Of a DNA stretch of 26,803 bases, positions 16,812 to 23,951 are shown piece after piece. A program made the position numbers and the translations under genes. Each line of letters starts with the position of its first letter. Within the stretch, counting starts at the first letter, position 1. The stretch comes from Desulfobacteraceae bacterium (GTDB taxonomy: Bacteria > Desulfobacterota > Desulfobacteria > Desulfobacterales > ETH-SRB1), in assembly GCA_030638305.1 (NCBI GenBank), contig DAOWEW010000058.1, forward strand, positions 1-26,803. The letters are read 5' to 3'. The notes under the pieces are model-generated. The model ran no database searches. It was not told where the DNA came from and worked only from the letters and a program-made list of their open reading frames with translations.

Positions 16812-17637
16812 GAATACTGCCGGGGGACCGATGGGGTTGACTGGAGAACACGGCTTTTCCGCCCTGATTGAAATAAACGGACAAAAAATCCTTTTTGATA
16901 CAGGCCAGGGCATGTCCCTCGCCAATAACGCACAGGTACTCGGAATCAATCTAACGCAACTCAAAAAAGTTATTTTAAGTCACGGCCATTATGATCATAC
17001 AGGTGGCCTCCCATCTGTGCTGTATCCACCGCGAGGTGTCGAGGTTATTGCCCATCCGGACATTTTTGCAAAAAAATACGCTGAAATAGAAATGCCTGCC
17101 GGCAAACAAAGAGTTTTTATCGGCATTAAATATTCTCGAGACTATCTCGAAGGTGCACTGCAGGCCAGATTCAACTTGATACGAAAGTTTTCCGAAATCG
17201 CGCCGGGAATTTTCTTTTCAGGCGAAGTGCCGAGAGAAACGGACTTTGAATACCCGGACAAAAGGCTCAAGGTAAAGCATAAAGGAAAGTTTACTGACGA
17301 CCCCCTGTTGGACGATATCAGTCTCTTGATTGAAACGGATCAGGGACCCGTTATCCTGCTTGGATGTGCCCATGCAGGGGTAGTAAACATCATGAACCAT
17401 TTTTCGGCTAAAACGGGACACAAGAAATTTCATGCCGTGATCGGAGGCACACATCTCGGCTTTATGATGGGGTCTGTCCGGCAGATGGAAAAGTCTATGG
17501 ATGCATTTGATGACTATGCAGTGGACGTCATTGCCGTTTCCCACTGTACCGGACAGGAAGCTGCGGCTATGTGTTACAACAGATTCAAAAGCCGATTCGC
17601 CTTTGCCTGTGCCGGTTGGGCTCTAAAAACTAAATAG
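16780..17637 (+). CDS. Metallo-beta-lactamase-fold hydrolase (COG1237-like)
   Basis: A 285-aa MBL-fold protein of the subgroup that includes the dihydropterin-methyl-ribofuranosyl-aminobenzene-phosphate synthases named from methanogens. Zinc ligands are visible: SHGHYDHTGG (HxHxDH), the later histidine in GCAHAGVVN, and SHCTGQEA near the C-terminus; GGTHLGF is also typical of the subgroup. The N-terminus ITVLCENTAGG and the EHGFSALIE stretch match as well. ATG 16780 is favoured over the in-frame ATG 16756 because AAAGGAG ends 6 bases before it. The start lies inside oleC. Its substrate is unknown; a link to the olefin genes is suggested only by the overlap. The gene ends 3 bases before a hairpin shared with the opposite-strand kinase. 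Confidence 0.85.
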   Translation: MGQTKITVLCENTAGGPMGLTGEHGFSALIEINGQKILFDTGQGMSLANNAQVLGINLTQLKKVILSHGHYDHTGGLPSVLYPPRGVEVIAHPDIFAKKYAEIEMPAGKQRVFIGIKYSRDYLEGALQARFNLIRKFSEIAPGIFFSGEVPRETDFEYPDKRLKVKHKGKFTDDPLLDDISLLIETDQGPVILLGCAHAGVVNIMNHFSAKTGHKKFHAVIGGTHLGFMMGSVRQMEKSMDAFDDYAVDVIAVSHCTGQEAAAMCYNRFKSRFAFACAGWALKTK

Positions 17638-17640
17638 AAA

Positions 17641-17678
17641 GTAAGGAACGTGGACGAATTAACTTCCACGTTCCTTAC
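17641..17678. terminator. Hairpin terminator between convergent genes built from the GGAACGTG repeat
   Basis: A perfect 14-bp stem (GTAAGGAACGTGGA, 17641-17654, with 17665-17678) closes a 10-base loop. It stands between the MBL-fold gene and hybrid kinase 2, and the kinase stop codon (17675-17677) lies inside the right arm. There is no long T-run, so termination is inferred from position and stem strength. Confidence 0.6.
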
Positions 17679-20600
17679 CTGCAATCCAGAATTTTCTTTA
17701 ATTGATTTGACAACTTCTTTATACTAAAAGGCTTCTGAATAAATCCATTGCAGCCTCTATTCAGTATTGCACTTGCCTGGCCATCAATGCTGTATCCGCT
17801 TGAGAGGAGAACCTTTATTTCGGGGTTTATCTCCTTCAGTCTGTCATAAACCTCACTACCACCGATATCAGGCATAATCATGTCCAGGATAACTATATCA
17901 ATTTTATCCATATTTTTTTTATAGATATCTATAGCTTCCTTTCCGCTGTTTGCTGTCAAAATCTTATATCCCATTATTTCCAGCATTTGCTTACCAACAT
18001 CAATAATCATGCTCTCATCATCTACAAAGAGAATTGTCTCATTTCCTTTCAAAATCTGTTTTTTATTTATCACTGTCTCTTGCTCCCTAATCTTTGCTGT
18101 TGATGCAGGCAAATAAATATTAAATGTGCTTCCCTCACCATTTTCACTGTAAACATTGATAAAGCCACCATGATGCTTGACGATACCATAAACAGAAGCC
18201 AAACCCAAACCGGTTCCTCTCCCCATCTCTTTTGTGGTAAAAAAAGGATCAAATACTTTTTGCTGGGTTGCCTCATCCATGCCCATTCCTGTGTCGGTTA
18301 TAGAAATTTTTACATATCTCCCGGATTCTACACGGTATGTTTTATTATAATTTTCATCTATCATAATATTTTCTGTTTTTAAATATAGGTTCCCACCTCC
18401 AGGCATTGCATTCCAGGCATTAACATAAAGATTCAACAGCACCTGTTCCATTTGGCCACGATCTGCTTCAACAGTCCAGATGTCTTTTTGATATTTTCTA
18501 TGGATCGTTATCTCCTTCTTTGTACGGGCAAACATCATGGAACTTTTCTCAATTATAGTATTAATATCAATTTGCTTTACCTCATATCTGCCCGCTCTGG
18601 CAAAACTCAGGAGCTGTTTTGTGAGGCCTGTAGCACTTTTGACACATTCCTTTATATCTTTTAGATATTCAAAATAAGGATGTGCTGAATCAATATTTTC
18701 TGCTATCAAAGAAGCGCATCCCTGGATACCCATAAGCAGGTTGTTGAAATCATGGGCAATGCCTCCTGCCAGGGTGCCTATCGCTTCCATTTTCTGGGCT
18801 TGCTGAAATTGTTTTTCAAGTCGCTTTGTTTTAGTAATATCTTCATAAAGTACCAGGGACTGCCCTGCCTCCATGTTTACCATTCTAAAAAAAATCGTCT
18901 TTTTCGAGCCATCCCTGCATGTCACATTCAACTCTTGCCGAAAAGATTTTCCTTCTTCCGTATTCTTTTTAAGCTGAAACCACATTGCAACAGCTTTGCT
19001 TCTCTGTTTACTGTCAGGGTACGCTTTTTTAAACCACTCCTTTCCGGTCGGGATATCTTTCAGGGTATATCCAAAAAGTTCTGTAAATTTTGGATTGATA
19101 TACTCGTAATGACCATTCTTTTTAATTAAGGAAATTCCAAAGGGAGATTCTTCCACCAGAACACGGAATCGCTCTTTTTCTTTATTCAGTTTTGTGTTTG
19201 CAGTTACGCGGGCAATCACGCTCCCGATCTGGGTGGATATGCTTTCAAGAGTAGATCTGGCAAAATCCGGCACACTGTCAAGAGTATGTGAAGAAATATT
19301 CAGACATCCAATAACCCGGCCCTCGCACTTAACAGGAACAACGGCAATAGCGCGTAATTTCTCATTGCACCCTGCCTCATTGATATTCGGCATTATTTCT
19401 TTGTATTGCTTATACACAGGTTTTCCCGCCATAATCAAACGCATGATATCCGAATCTCTATCATAATGTGATACACAATTGACAAAAGCGGCTGACAACC
19501 CCTTGTGAAAGGCAATATCCATTGCCCCTGAGTCTTCGTCCACCAGATATACCCCGCCGCAATCCATTCCGGAGATATTGATGGCAGCTTCAACGCACAG
19601 GCAAAGCACATCATCCAGTCCGGTAGCGGCGACAAGCGCCAGCCCGAGGTCGCGCTGGGCGCGGATCAGATTGTTGGCCTGTTTGCGGGAAGTAACGTCT
19701 CTTATAACAGCCAACAAATGAGAGCGATCCCCATAATTAAACATGCTTCCGCTTACTTCGACATTAAATGCACTGCCATCCTTACGAACATCCACTGATT
19801 CTGCATGGAATTCACCGGTTGTCTGAATATCTTTCTCGAATTGTTCAAAAAAATGATGATAATCCGGATGAACTATATCCCTGCCTGAAAGTTTTACTAT
19901 TTCCTCATAGGAATAATCATACATTGAACAGGCTTGAGGATTTGCCTCAACAATCATTCCATTATCATCGAAAATAATAAGGGAATCTGTGGTAGAGTTA
20001 AAAATGCCGCTATATCGTGCTTCGCTTGCTTCCAACTGTTCTTTTTTTACAGTTGTTGTCGCAAGCTGAGTGATCATCCGGTTGAAATCGTTAACCAGTT
20101 CTCCCACATCACCGGACATGGAGGATTCTACACGCACCTTGAAATCACCTTGATTGACTGCCCTTGTTGCATCTCGAAGCTGGGTTACGGAGCGGGAAAG
20201 ATAGCTTCCCACCCAAAAAGCCAGAATCAGAACAAACACAATACCGAGACATATAAACAAAAATCCAGTGGTTTTGAAAGATTGTATCAGTCTGGTTACA
20301 ACAGCCACCAGGTAACGTGTTGTGTCGCTGGAAACGTTCTGGGCAGCTACTATAGGCTGGATGAATTCGTCTATATAAGTCGTAGTTGCAACGCCAAGTC
20401 GAACGCCATCAGCGGTTTTTTCACCAAGTGGTGCAATATACATAAATTTTTCGCATATTTTCCCATCAGGTTCTTTCCATTGGTAGAATCCGCTCGAATG
20501 TTTTCCGCCCAGACTGGCTTCCATAATGGTCCAGAATTCAGACAATTTATCAACTAAGGAATGCAGGTCCAGGTTTTCAATTGCAGGGTTTTTGTGAAAC

Positions 20601-20995
20601 CGGCAAATGGCTGTATCTGAATTCTGAACCGCCGTGTATCCTGTTTTACCCACTGGTTGAACAGCGATTTTCCTGAATCCGGGATTGTTTTGCAGGTCGT
20701 AGAGCGTCATTTCAGGATGAGCCTGAAGGTATAATTCCAATTGAAGGGCTACATCCAGCGCTTTCTGGCGGATAAAGTTTTCCACCATTTGCCTCAATAC
20801 AACTTCACTGCGCCGCCATTGTTTTTCCTGTCCCTGCTGAATTGTACGAGTAATTTCGACAGGAAATTGATCTGCAAATATGTTCATTAAAAAAGCAAAA
20901 ATTATAGCAGGAATCAAACCGGCAATAAGAGTCAGACCTATCAATCGGTTACTGAATTTTTTCGGAAAAAACTTTGAAAATTGCACATTAATCAT
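17675..20995 (-). CDS. Membrane hybrid sensor histidine kinase (Cache-like, HAMP, PAS, GAF, PAS, HisKA, HATPase, receiver)
   Basis: A 1106-aa sensor kinase. Order: TM1 (about 19-42); an extracytoplasmic Cache-like region (about 45-240, with GYTAVQNSD and the SEFWTIMEASLGG stretch); TM2 (about 247-268); HAMP (about 268-320); PAS (about 327-440; PQACSMYDYSYEEIV); GAF (about 450-600); PAS (about 613-735; FGYTLKDIPTG); HisKA with H748 in LAGGIAHDFNN; an ATPase with NLYVNAWNAM, DTGMGMD and GRGTGLGLASVYGIVK; and a receiver with D1038 in ILDMIMPDIGG. The AHDFNN form of the H box is that of HWE/NtrB-like kinases common in deltaproteobacteria. The kinase is complete. It is the only gene of its unit; its partner response regulator is not adjacent. 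The ligand is unknown. The stop codon is inside a dispersed repeat hairpin. Confidence 0.94.
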   Translation of the reverse strand: MINVQFSKFFPKKFSNRLIGLTLIAGLIPAIIFAFLMNIFADQFPVEITRTIQQGQEKQWRRSEVVLRQMVENFIRQKALDVALQLELYLQAHPEMTLYDLQNNPGFRKIAVQPVGKTGYTAVQNSDTAICRFHKNPAIENLDLHSLVDKLSEFWTIMEASLGGKHSSGFYQWKEPDGKICEKFMYIAPLGEKTADGVRLGVATTTYIDEFIQPIVAAQNVSSDTTRYLVAVVTRLIQSFKTTGFLFICLGIVFVLILAFWVGSYLSRSVTQLRDATRAVNQGDFKVRVESSMSGDVGELVNDFNRMITQLATTTVKKEQLEASEARYSGIFNSTTDSLIIFDDNGMIVEANPQACSMYDYSYEEIVKLSGRDIVHPDYHHFFEQFEKDIQTTGEFHAESVDVRKDGSAFNVEVSGSMFNYGDRSHLLAVIRDVTSRKQANNLIRAQRDLGLALVAATGLDDVLCLCVEAAINISGMDCGGVYLVDEDSGAMDIAFHKGLSAAFVNCVSHYDRDSDIMRLIMAGKPVYKQYKEIMPNINEAGCNEKLRAIAVVPVKCEGRVIGCLNISSHTLDSVPDFARSTLESISTQIGSVIARVTANTKLNKEKERFRVLVEESPFGISLIKKNGHYEYINPKFTELFGYTLKDIPTGKEWFKKAYPDSKQRSKAVAMWFQLKKNTEEGKSFRQELNVTCRDGSKKTIFFRMVNMEAGQSLVLYEDITKTKRLEKQFQQAQKMEAIGTLAGGIAHDFNNLLMGIQGCASLIAENIDSAHPYFEYLKDIKECVKSATGLTKQLLSFARAGRYEVKQIDINTIIEKSSMMFARTKKEITIHRKYQKDIWTVEADRGQMEQVLLNLYVNAWNAMPGGGNLYLKTENIMIDENYNKTYRVESGRYVKISITDTGMGMDEATQQKVFDPFFTTKEMGRGTGLGLASVYGIVKHHGGFINVYSENGEGSTFNIYLPASTAKIREQETVINKKQILKGNETILFVDDESMIIDVGKQMLEIMGYKILTANSGKEAIDIYKKNMDKIDIVILDMIMPDIGGSEVYDRLKEINPEIKVLLSSGYSIDGQASAILNRGCNGFIQKPFSIKKLSNQLKKILDCR

Positions 20996-21078
20996 CTTTG
21001 CTACTTATCAAAATGTGAAATTATTTTTGAGTAACCATAAAAAAGACAACGCAACGGCAAAAGGAATACTAATAATAA

Positions 21079-21087
21079 ATTATACCA
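21079..21087 (-). promoter_or_regulatory. Candidate extended -10 promoter of hybrid kinase 2
   Basis: Read on the minus strand, TGGTATAAT forms an extended -10 box (TGn-TATAAT) about 85 bases before the kinase start. The -35 position (TATCTT) is poor, as is usual for extended -10 promoters. A second option, TTGACA at 21138-21133 with TATCAA, is weaker. Confidence 0.45.
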
Positions 21088-21166
21088 CATTTGTTTGCTG
21101 AAAGATAGTTGATATCGTAGATTACAATTCAATGTCAAGGGCATAGCCGTTATGAATTTTGAATAA

Positions 21167-21184
21167 GGAACGTGAACGAATTAA
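21167..21184. repeat. Solo end of the GGAACGTG repeat family
   Basis: GGAACGTGAACGAATTAA differs at one position from the arm beginning at 764. No inverted partner lies nearby. It sits in the gap between the divergent kinase 2 and the PC4-like gene; the rest of this gap (20996-21311) holds the two promoters described. Confidence 0.7.
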
Positions 21185-21214
21185 TACACTTTCTGCGTAC
21201 AAAAAAAAGATACT

Positions 21215-21243
21215 TTGACTTAAAAACAATGCTTGAGTAGAAT
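21215..21243 (+). promoter_or_regulatory. Predicted sigma70 promoter of the PC4-like/nucleosidase operon
   Basis: TTGACT (21215-21220), exactly 17 bases, TAGAAT (21238-21243): each box is one mismatch from consensus. Predicted start near 21250, leader of about 60 bases, and then AAGGAG before ATG 21312. Confidence 0.65.
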
Positions 21244-21311
21244 ATCCTGCAACATTGAATACGATTCAATCTCAAAATTGCTCTACCTCTGAATAAAATA
21301 AGGAGAATAAT

Positions 21312-21566
21312 ATGGCGTTTGACCCTGAAAAGGATAAAGTCTTGAAAAAGTGGAAATGCGAAGATACAGGCCTTGTTGTATCCATAAATCAATACAACGA
21401 AGCTCAGCCAAAGCTTCAGATCGGTCCCAGAATATTAAAGAAAAAAGATGGGGGAGATAGGGCACCTGCTAAGGCAGGACGTCTTTCTATTGAGGATGTC
21501 ATATGGTTTTATGATATTATTGATGAAGTTAAAGATGAATTTTTTCGCGTCGCAAAGCCGGAATAA
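21312..21566 (+). CDS. Small PC4-like (transcriptional coactivator p15 family) protein
   Basis: An 84-aa basic protein. The pattern VVSINQYNEAQPKLQIGPRIL then KAGRLSIEDVIWFYDIIDEV, a curved beta-sheet followed by a helix after a K-G-x-x-L turn, resembles the PC4/YdbC single-stranded DNA- and RNA-binding fold. Bacterial members are small nucleic-acid-binding proteins. The match is made by eye and the family is short and divergent, so treat it as tentative. A perfect AAGGAG (21300-21305) precedes ATG 21312. It is followed after 12 bases by the nucleoside phosphorylase gene, so the two are co-transcribed. A purely hypothetical small protein is the alternative. Confidence 0.6.
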   Translation: MAFDPEKDKVLKKWKCEDTGLVVSINQYNEAQPKLQIGPRILKKKDGGDRAPAKAGRLSIEDVIWFYDIIDEVKDEFFRVAKPE

Positions 21567-21578
21567 TTTTAACCTGAC

Positions 21579-22313
21579 ATGCCATACGATAATGCAATAA
21601 TAAAGCCTTTAAAAAGCAAAAACTCTCCGAATCTGGGACAGGTTGCTGTACTGATGGCAGATGATAAGGATATTCGGTTTTTTTGCAGGCTGCTCAATAT
21701 GAGTGAAAATAATTTTACCAGACTCATGATGAGCAAAGTATATGCAAAAGGTTCAGGTAATCAAAGTTTGTCTGTGACAGGCCCTTTAATCGGTGCTCCT
21801 TATGCTGTGATGCTTTTAGAAACACTTATTGCCTGGGGTGCCCGTAAACTTATATTTTTCGGGATGTGCGGAGCGATTTCTCCGAAGGTTAAGATAGGAG
21901 ATATTGTAGTACCAACGGATTCAATAATTGATGAAGGCACATCAAAGCATTACATTGCGAATAAAAGCCTGAGAAGCAAGCCGTCTTTTCTGATTGTAGA
22001 AAAGATAAAGCACATCCTTAATAAAAACAAGATAGAATTTCATGATGGCCTTGTCTGGACTACGGACGCCATATACAGAGAAACGAGGGAAAAACTTGAT
22101 TATTACCAGGCAAAGGACGCCCTTGCGGTTGATATGGAACTTTCTGCGCTCTTCACAGTCGGGAGATTTCGCAATATAGAAACGGGAAGTATTCTTGTCG
22201 TCTCCGATGAACTGTCAATGGGTAAGTGGCGTCCCGGCTTCAGGGAAAAACGGTTCGTAAAAACCCGTAAAAGAGTTGCCGAAGTAATAAAAAGTTTATG
22301 TGCGACACTTTAG
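21579..22313 (+). CDS. Nucleoside phosphorylase (PNP/UDP family)
   Basis: A 244-aa enzyme of the PNP_UDP_1 family, which splits nucleosides by phosphorolysis or hydrolysis in purine or pyrimidine salvage. Visible signatures: VTGPLIGAPYAVMLLETLIAWG, the phosphate/ribose region IFFGMCGAISPKVKIGDIVVPTDSIIDEGTS, WTTDAIYRET, and the sugar-binding DMELSALFTVGRF near the C-terminal third, followed by VVSDEL with its catalytic-type Asp. The DMELSALF form with D at the active site resembles uridine phosphorylase-like members, but the exact base cannot be assigned. It starts 12 bases after the PC4-like gene with a weak ribosome site, consistent with translational dependence. It ends 67 bases before the tRNA gene. 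Confidence 0.88.
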   Translation: MPYDNAIIKPLKSKNSPNLGQVAVLMADDKDIRFFCRLLNMSENNFTRLMMSKVYAKGSGNQSLSVTGPLIGAPYAVMLLETLIAWGARKLIFFGMCGAISPKVKIGDIVVPTDSIIDEGTSKHYIANKSLRSKPSFLIVEKIKHILNKNKIEFHDGLVWTTDAIYRETREKLDYYQAKDALAVDMELSALFTVGRFRNIETGSILVVSDELSMGKWRPGFREKRFVKTRKRVAEVIKSLCATL

Positions 22314-22336
22314 GAACGACAGAAAATTCATTTTCA

Positions 22337-22365
22337 TTGACAGTAAAAAAAAATAGTGTTATCGG
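22337..22365 (+). promoter_or_regulatory. Candidate promoter of tRNA-Val
   Basis: TTGACA at 22337-22342 is perfect; at 17 bases the -10 position reads TATCGG (22360-22365), only a partial match. A start near 22372 would leave a leader of about nine bases. Confidence 0.4.
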
Positions 22366-22380
22366 TTTTTTTGAAATTAT

Positions 22381-22455
22381 AGGCGCGTAGCTCAGAGGGA
22401 GAGCGCTACCTCGACACGGTAGAAGTCGTTGGTTCAAATCCAATCGCGCCTACCA
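22381..22455 (+). tRNA. tRNA-Val (anticodon GAC), CCA encoded, with C33
   Basis: The cloverleaf folds fully: acceptor AGGCGCG/CGCGCCT (7 bp), D stem GCTC/GAGC, anticodon stem CTACC/GGTAG, variable AAGTC, T stem GTTGG/CCAAT with T loop TTCAAAT, discriminator A, and genomic CCA (22453-22455). The anticodon loop is TCGACAC, which puts GAC at 34-36, so the tRNA reads valine GUC/GUU. Position 33 is C instead of the nearly invariant U. It may be a diverged copy, or a gene altered by integration of the element that begins to its right. A strong terminator follows. Confidence 0.9.
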
Positions 22456-22460
22456 TTAAT

Positions 22461-22502
22461 AAAAAGGGTTTACAGCAATATGAAGCTGTAAGCCCTTTTT
22501 TT
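22461..22502 (+). terminator. Rho-independent terminator after tRNA-Val
   Basis: A 16-bp stem (22461-22476 with 22485-22500) with one G-U pair and an 8-base loop runs directly into a T tract. It would also act in the other direction because of the A run at its left side. Confidence 0.85.
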
Positions 22503-22585
22503 ATTATATCTTGTAGCAAGCTCTTGTTGTAAATAGCTTGTTTACGTGAATATGCAATGTTCATTAAAATAGTGTTTTCAATTTG

Positions 22586-22603
22586 TGTGACCATTTTGTG
22601 ACC
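22586..22603. repeat. TGTGACC direct repeat pair, 11-bp period
   Basis: TGTGACC at 22586-22592 and again at 22597-22603, one helical turn apart, between the tRNA terminator and the first gene of the right-hand element. Regularly spaced short direct repeats next to a tRNA would suit integrase arm-binding or an operator. The rest of 22456-22666 shows nothing else I can name. Confidence 0.45.
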
Positions 22604-22666
22604 GGATTATTAAAACCTTAAAAAGAGTACTAAAGTATCTTTTTTTAGCTTGAAACAAATTTGTTG

Positions 22667-22695
22667 TTGACAAAACATGTTATATGTTATATTAT
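22667..22695 (+). promoter_or_regulatory. Predicted strong promoter giving a leaderless transcript of the MerR-like gene
   Basis: Perfect TTGACA (22667-22672), 17-base spacer holding the palindrome AACATGTT, and TATTAT (22690-22695). The expected start (about 22702) lies only a few bases before ATG 22706, and no Shine-Dalgarno can fit. The AACATGTT dyad inside the promoter is a natural autoregulation site. Confidence 0.6.
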
Positions 22696-22705
22696 ATTAT
22701 TTATA

Positions 22706-23221
22706 ATGATGAAAAATAAAACATACACAACTTTTGACATCGTTCGCATTCTTGGAATGAAGAGGGTAACTCTTCAATCGTGGATTGATGCTGGATTTAT
22801 CAAACCATCTTTCAGATCTGAGGAAGGACGCGGGCCTGGTCTTAAAAGCTATTTCACACTTTTTCAACTATATCTGATTAGACTTTTTCAAGTGTTGATT
22901 TTCAACGGTTTTTCGCGCAAAGACGCCGGCAAGTGGGTTAAAATTCTTGATGAGGATGAGAGGTTGAAAAAATCAAAAGGCAACAAAAATGAAGAAAATT
23001 TTATAACTATCTTTCGTGGAAAGGACACTGGTTTCGATGTGTGGCTACCCAGTTACCTGAAGACAAGTTCTGATCCTTTAGATTTGGGGAGTTATCAGCT
23101 ACCGACTATCCAGATCGGCAGAATGAAATATGAGGACTTACGGACTGAGGATTATGATCTTGTCCTTGTTATTAATTTTGCTAAGATTAAGAAGGCTGTT
23201 GATTTTGCAATAAACGATTAA
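22706..23221 (+). CDS. MerR-like helix-turn-helix regulator of an integrated element
   Basis: A 171-aa DNA-binding protein. Residues of about 7-75 form a MerR-type winged HTH: TTFDIVRILGMKRVTLQSWIDAGFI is the recognition helix region, and LFQLYLIRLFQVLIFNGFSRKDAGKWV is the following helical part. The C-terminal 90 residues (FRGKDTGFDVWLPSYL onward) match nothing I know. I chose ATG 22706 (another ATG at 22709) because the promoter's -10 box lies immediately upstream; translation seems to begin without a ribosome site. This resembles repressors of temperate elements that are made from leaderless mRNAs. It opens a group of small DNA-binding genes and a replication gene in the same direction. 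Confidence 0.75.
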   Translation: MMKNKTYTTFDIVRILGMKRVTLQSWIDAGFIKPSFRSEEGRGPGLKSYFTLFQLYLIRLFQVLIFNGFSRKDAGKWVKILDEDERLKKSKGNKNEENFITIFRGKDTGFDVWLPSYLKTSSDPLDLGSYQLPTIQIGRMKYEDLRTEDYDLVLVINFAKIKKAVDFAIND

Positions 23222-23285
23222 AAAATTTTTATATTCGATATGCTATATGGTGGATAGTATGTCATAAACAAGAAAGGAAAAAACT

Positions 23286-23480
23286 ATGATGAACATTAAA
23301 TTAAAATTTAGAATCGTAAAAAAGTTTGGATTGCAGGCTGACTTTGCCGTGGCTGTTAAAGAACACGAAAGCCTGATTTCACGTGTCATTAGATGCCGCC
23401 GTGAGCTATCAGAGGACAAAAAGATACTCTGGGCAAAGGCGCTTGACTGTACCGTTAACGAAATTTTTGAAAGGAACTAA
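23286..23480 (+). CDS. Small XRE/Cro-like DNA-binding protein
   Basis: A 64-aa protein that is almost nothing but a helix-turn-helix: KKFGLQADFAVAVKEHESLISRVIRCRRELSEDKKILWAKALDC fits the Cro/XRE layout (the helix FAVAV, a turn, the recognition helix ESLISRVIR), followed by TVNEIFERN as in many phage Cro proteins. AAAGGA at 23272-23277 precedes ATG 23286. It stands between the MerR-like gene (65 bases upstream) and the AlpA-like gene (4 bases downstream), so it probably helps regulate the element or its copy number. Confidence 0.72.
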   Translation: MMNIKLKFRIVKKFGLQADFAVAVKEHESLISRVIRCRRELSEDKKILWAKALDCTVNEIFERN

Positions 23481-23484
23481 AATT

Positions 23485-23658
23485 ATGGAATTAAAAACAA
23501 TCAGCGAGATGGCAAGTATCCTGCGTGTGCCCAAGTCATGGTTATACGCAAAAACCCGCCAAAAAGGGAAAAATACAATACCATGTCTTAGAGTTGGCAA
23601 ATATCTGAGGTTTAGATCAGATGCCGTTCTGGCCTGGATTGAAAGGGATGGTGATTAA
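23485..23658 (+). CDS. AlpA/excisionase-family HTH protein
   Basis: A 57-aa protein with the AlpA/Xis DNA-binding layout: KTISEMASILRVPKSWLYAKTRQ, then IPCLRVGKYLRFRSDAVLAWIERD. This is the standard DNA-binding helix plus wing plus W-I ending used by excisionases and AlpA activators of integrases. ATG 23485 follows AAAGGAAC with a normal gap; the frame is open further upstream, but that region overlaps the XRE-like gene in another frame. Starting 4 bases after the previous stop, it is translated with it. A role in excision or in switching on the integrase is expected, but the integrase is not in the window. Confidence 0.8.
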   Translation: MELKTISEMASILRVPKSWLYAKTRQKGKNTIPCLRVGKYLRFRSDAVLAWIERDGD

Positions 23659-23660
23659 TT

Positions 23661-23837
23661 ATGAAGTCTGGTGAAAAAGGAAGAGCATATATCTGGGTAT
23701 CTGAAGGCGGCAGGCATTATAAACCTCCAGTTGGTCATATTATAACGTCTGTTAGATGGTGTTCTGAAGAGTGCGTTATTGTTATAAATACTAAAAAACC
23801 AAAAGCCAAAAAGAGAAAGGCTACCAGAAAAACTTAA
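23661..23837 (+). CDS. Small basic hypothetical protein (58 aa)
   Basis: ATG 23661 starts 2 bases after the AlpA-like stop. The 58-aa product reads KGRAYIWVSEGGRHYKPP, then VGHIITSVRW with two cysteines (CSEEC), and ends in a lysine/arginine tail (KKPKAKKRKATRKT). I do not recognise the family; it is too short and divergent to assign. It lies within a 263-base segment bounded by 28-bp direct repeats. Confidence 0.6.
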   Translation: MKSGEKGRAYIWVSEGGRHYKPPVGHIITSVRWCSEECVIVINTKKPKAKKRKATRKT

Positions 23838-23861
23838 CAAAATAATAGGAGAACAGTTAAA

Positions 23862-23933
23862 ATGAATATTGAAGACGGTATAGAAGAGTCAATAGCATCT
23901 AAGAAAACTACCATATTACACATAACAAATTGA
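23862..23933 (+). CDS. Possible 23-aa leader peptide before the primase gene
   Basis: AGGAGA (23848-23853) sits 8 bases before ATG 23862. The peptide MNIEDGIEESIASKKTTILH then ITN ends at TGA 23931-23933, just before the primase start region. It starts with the same two residues as the primase and may be a degenerate duplicate. Very short, so coding is uncertain. Confidence 0.3.
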   Translation: MNIEDGIEESIASKKTTILHITN

Positions 23934-23951
23934 AAGGACTGGTGATTAATT

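Noticed and set aside
19934..20557. 207-aa plus-strand ORF
   Set aside because: Antisense of the HAMP and sensor part of hybrid kinase 2, which is intact on the other strand.
22406..22594. 62-aa minus-strand ORF ending in GAIGFEPTTSTVSR
   Set aside because: It is the antisense of the tRNA-Val gene. The GFEPTTS-type peptide is a well-known false protein read from tRNA genes.
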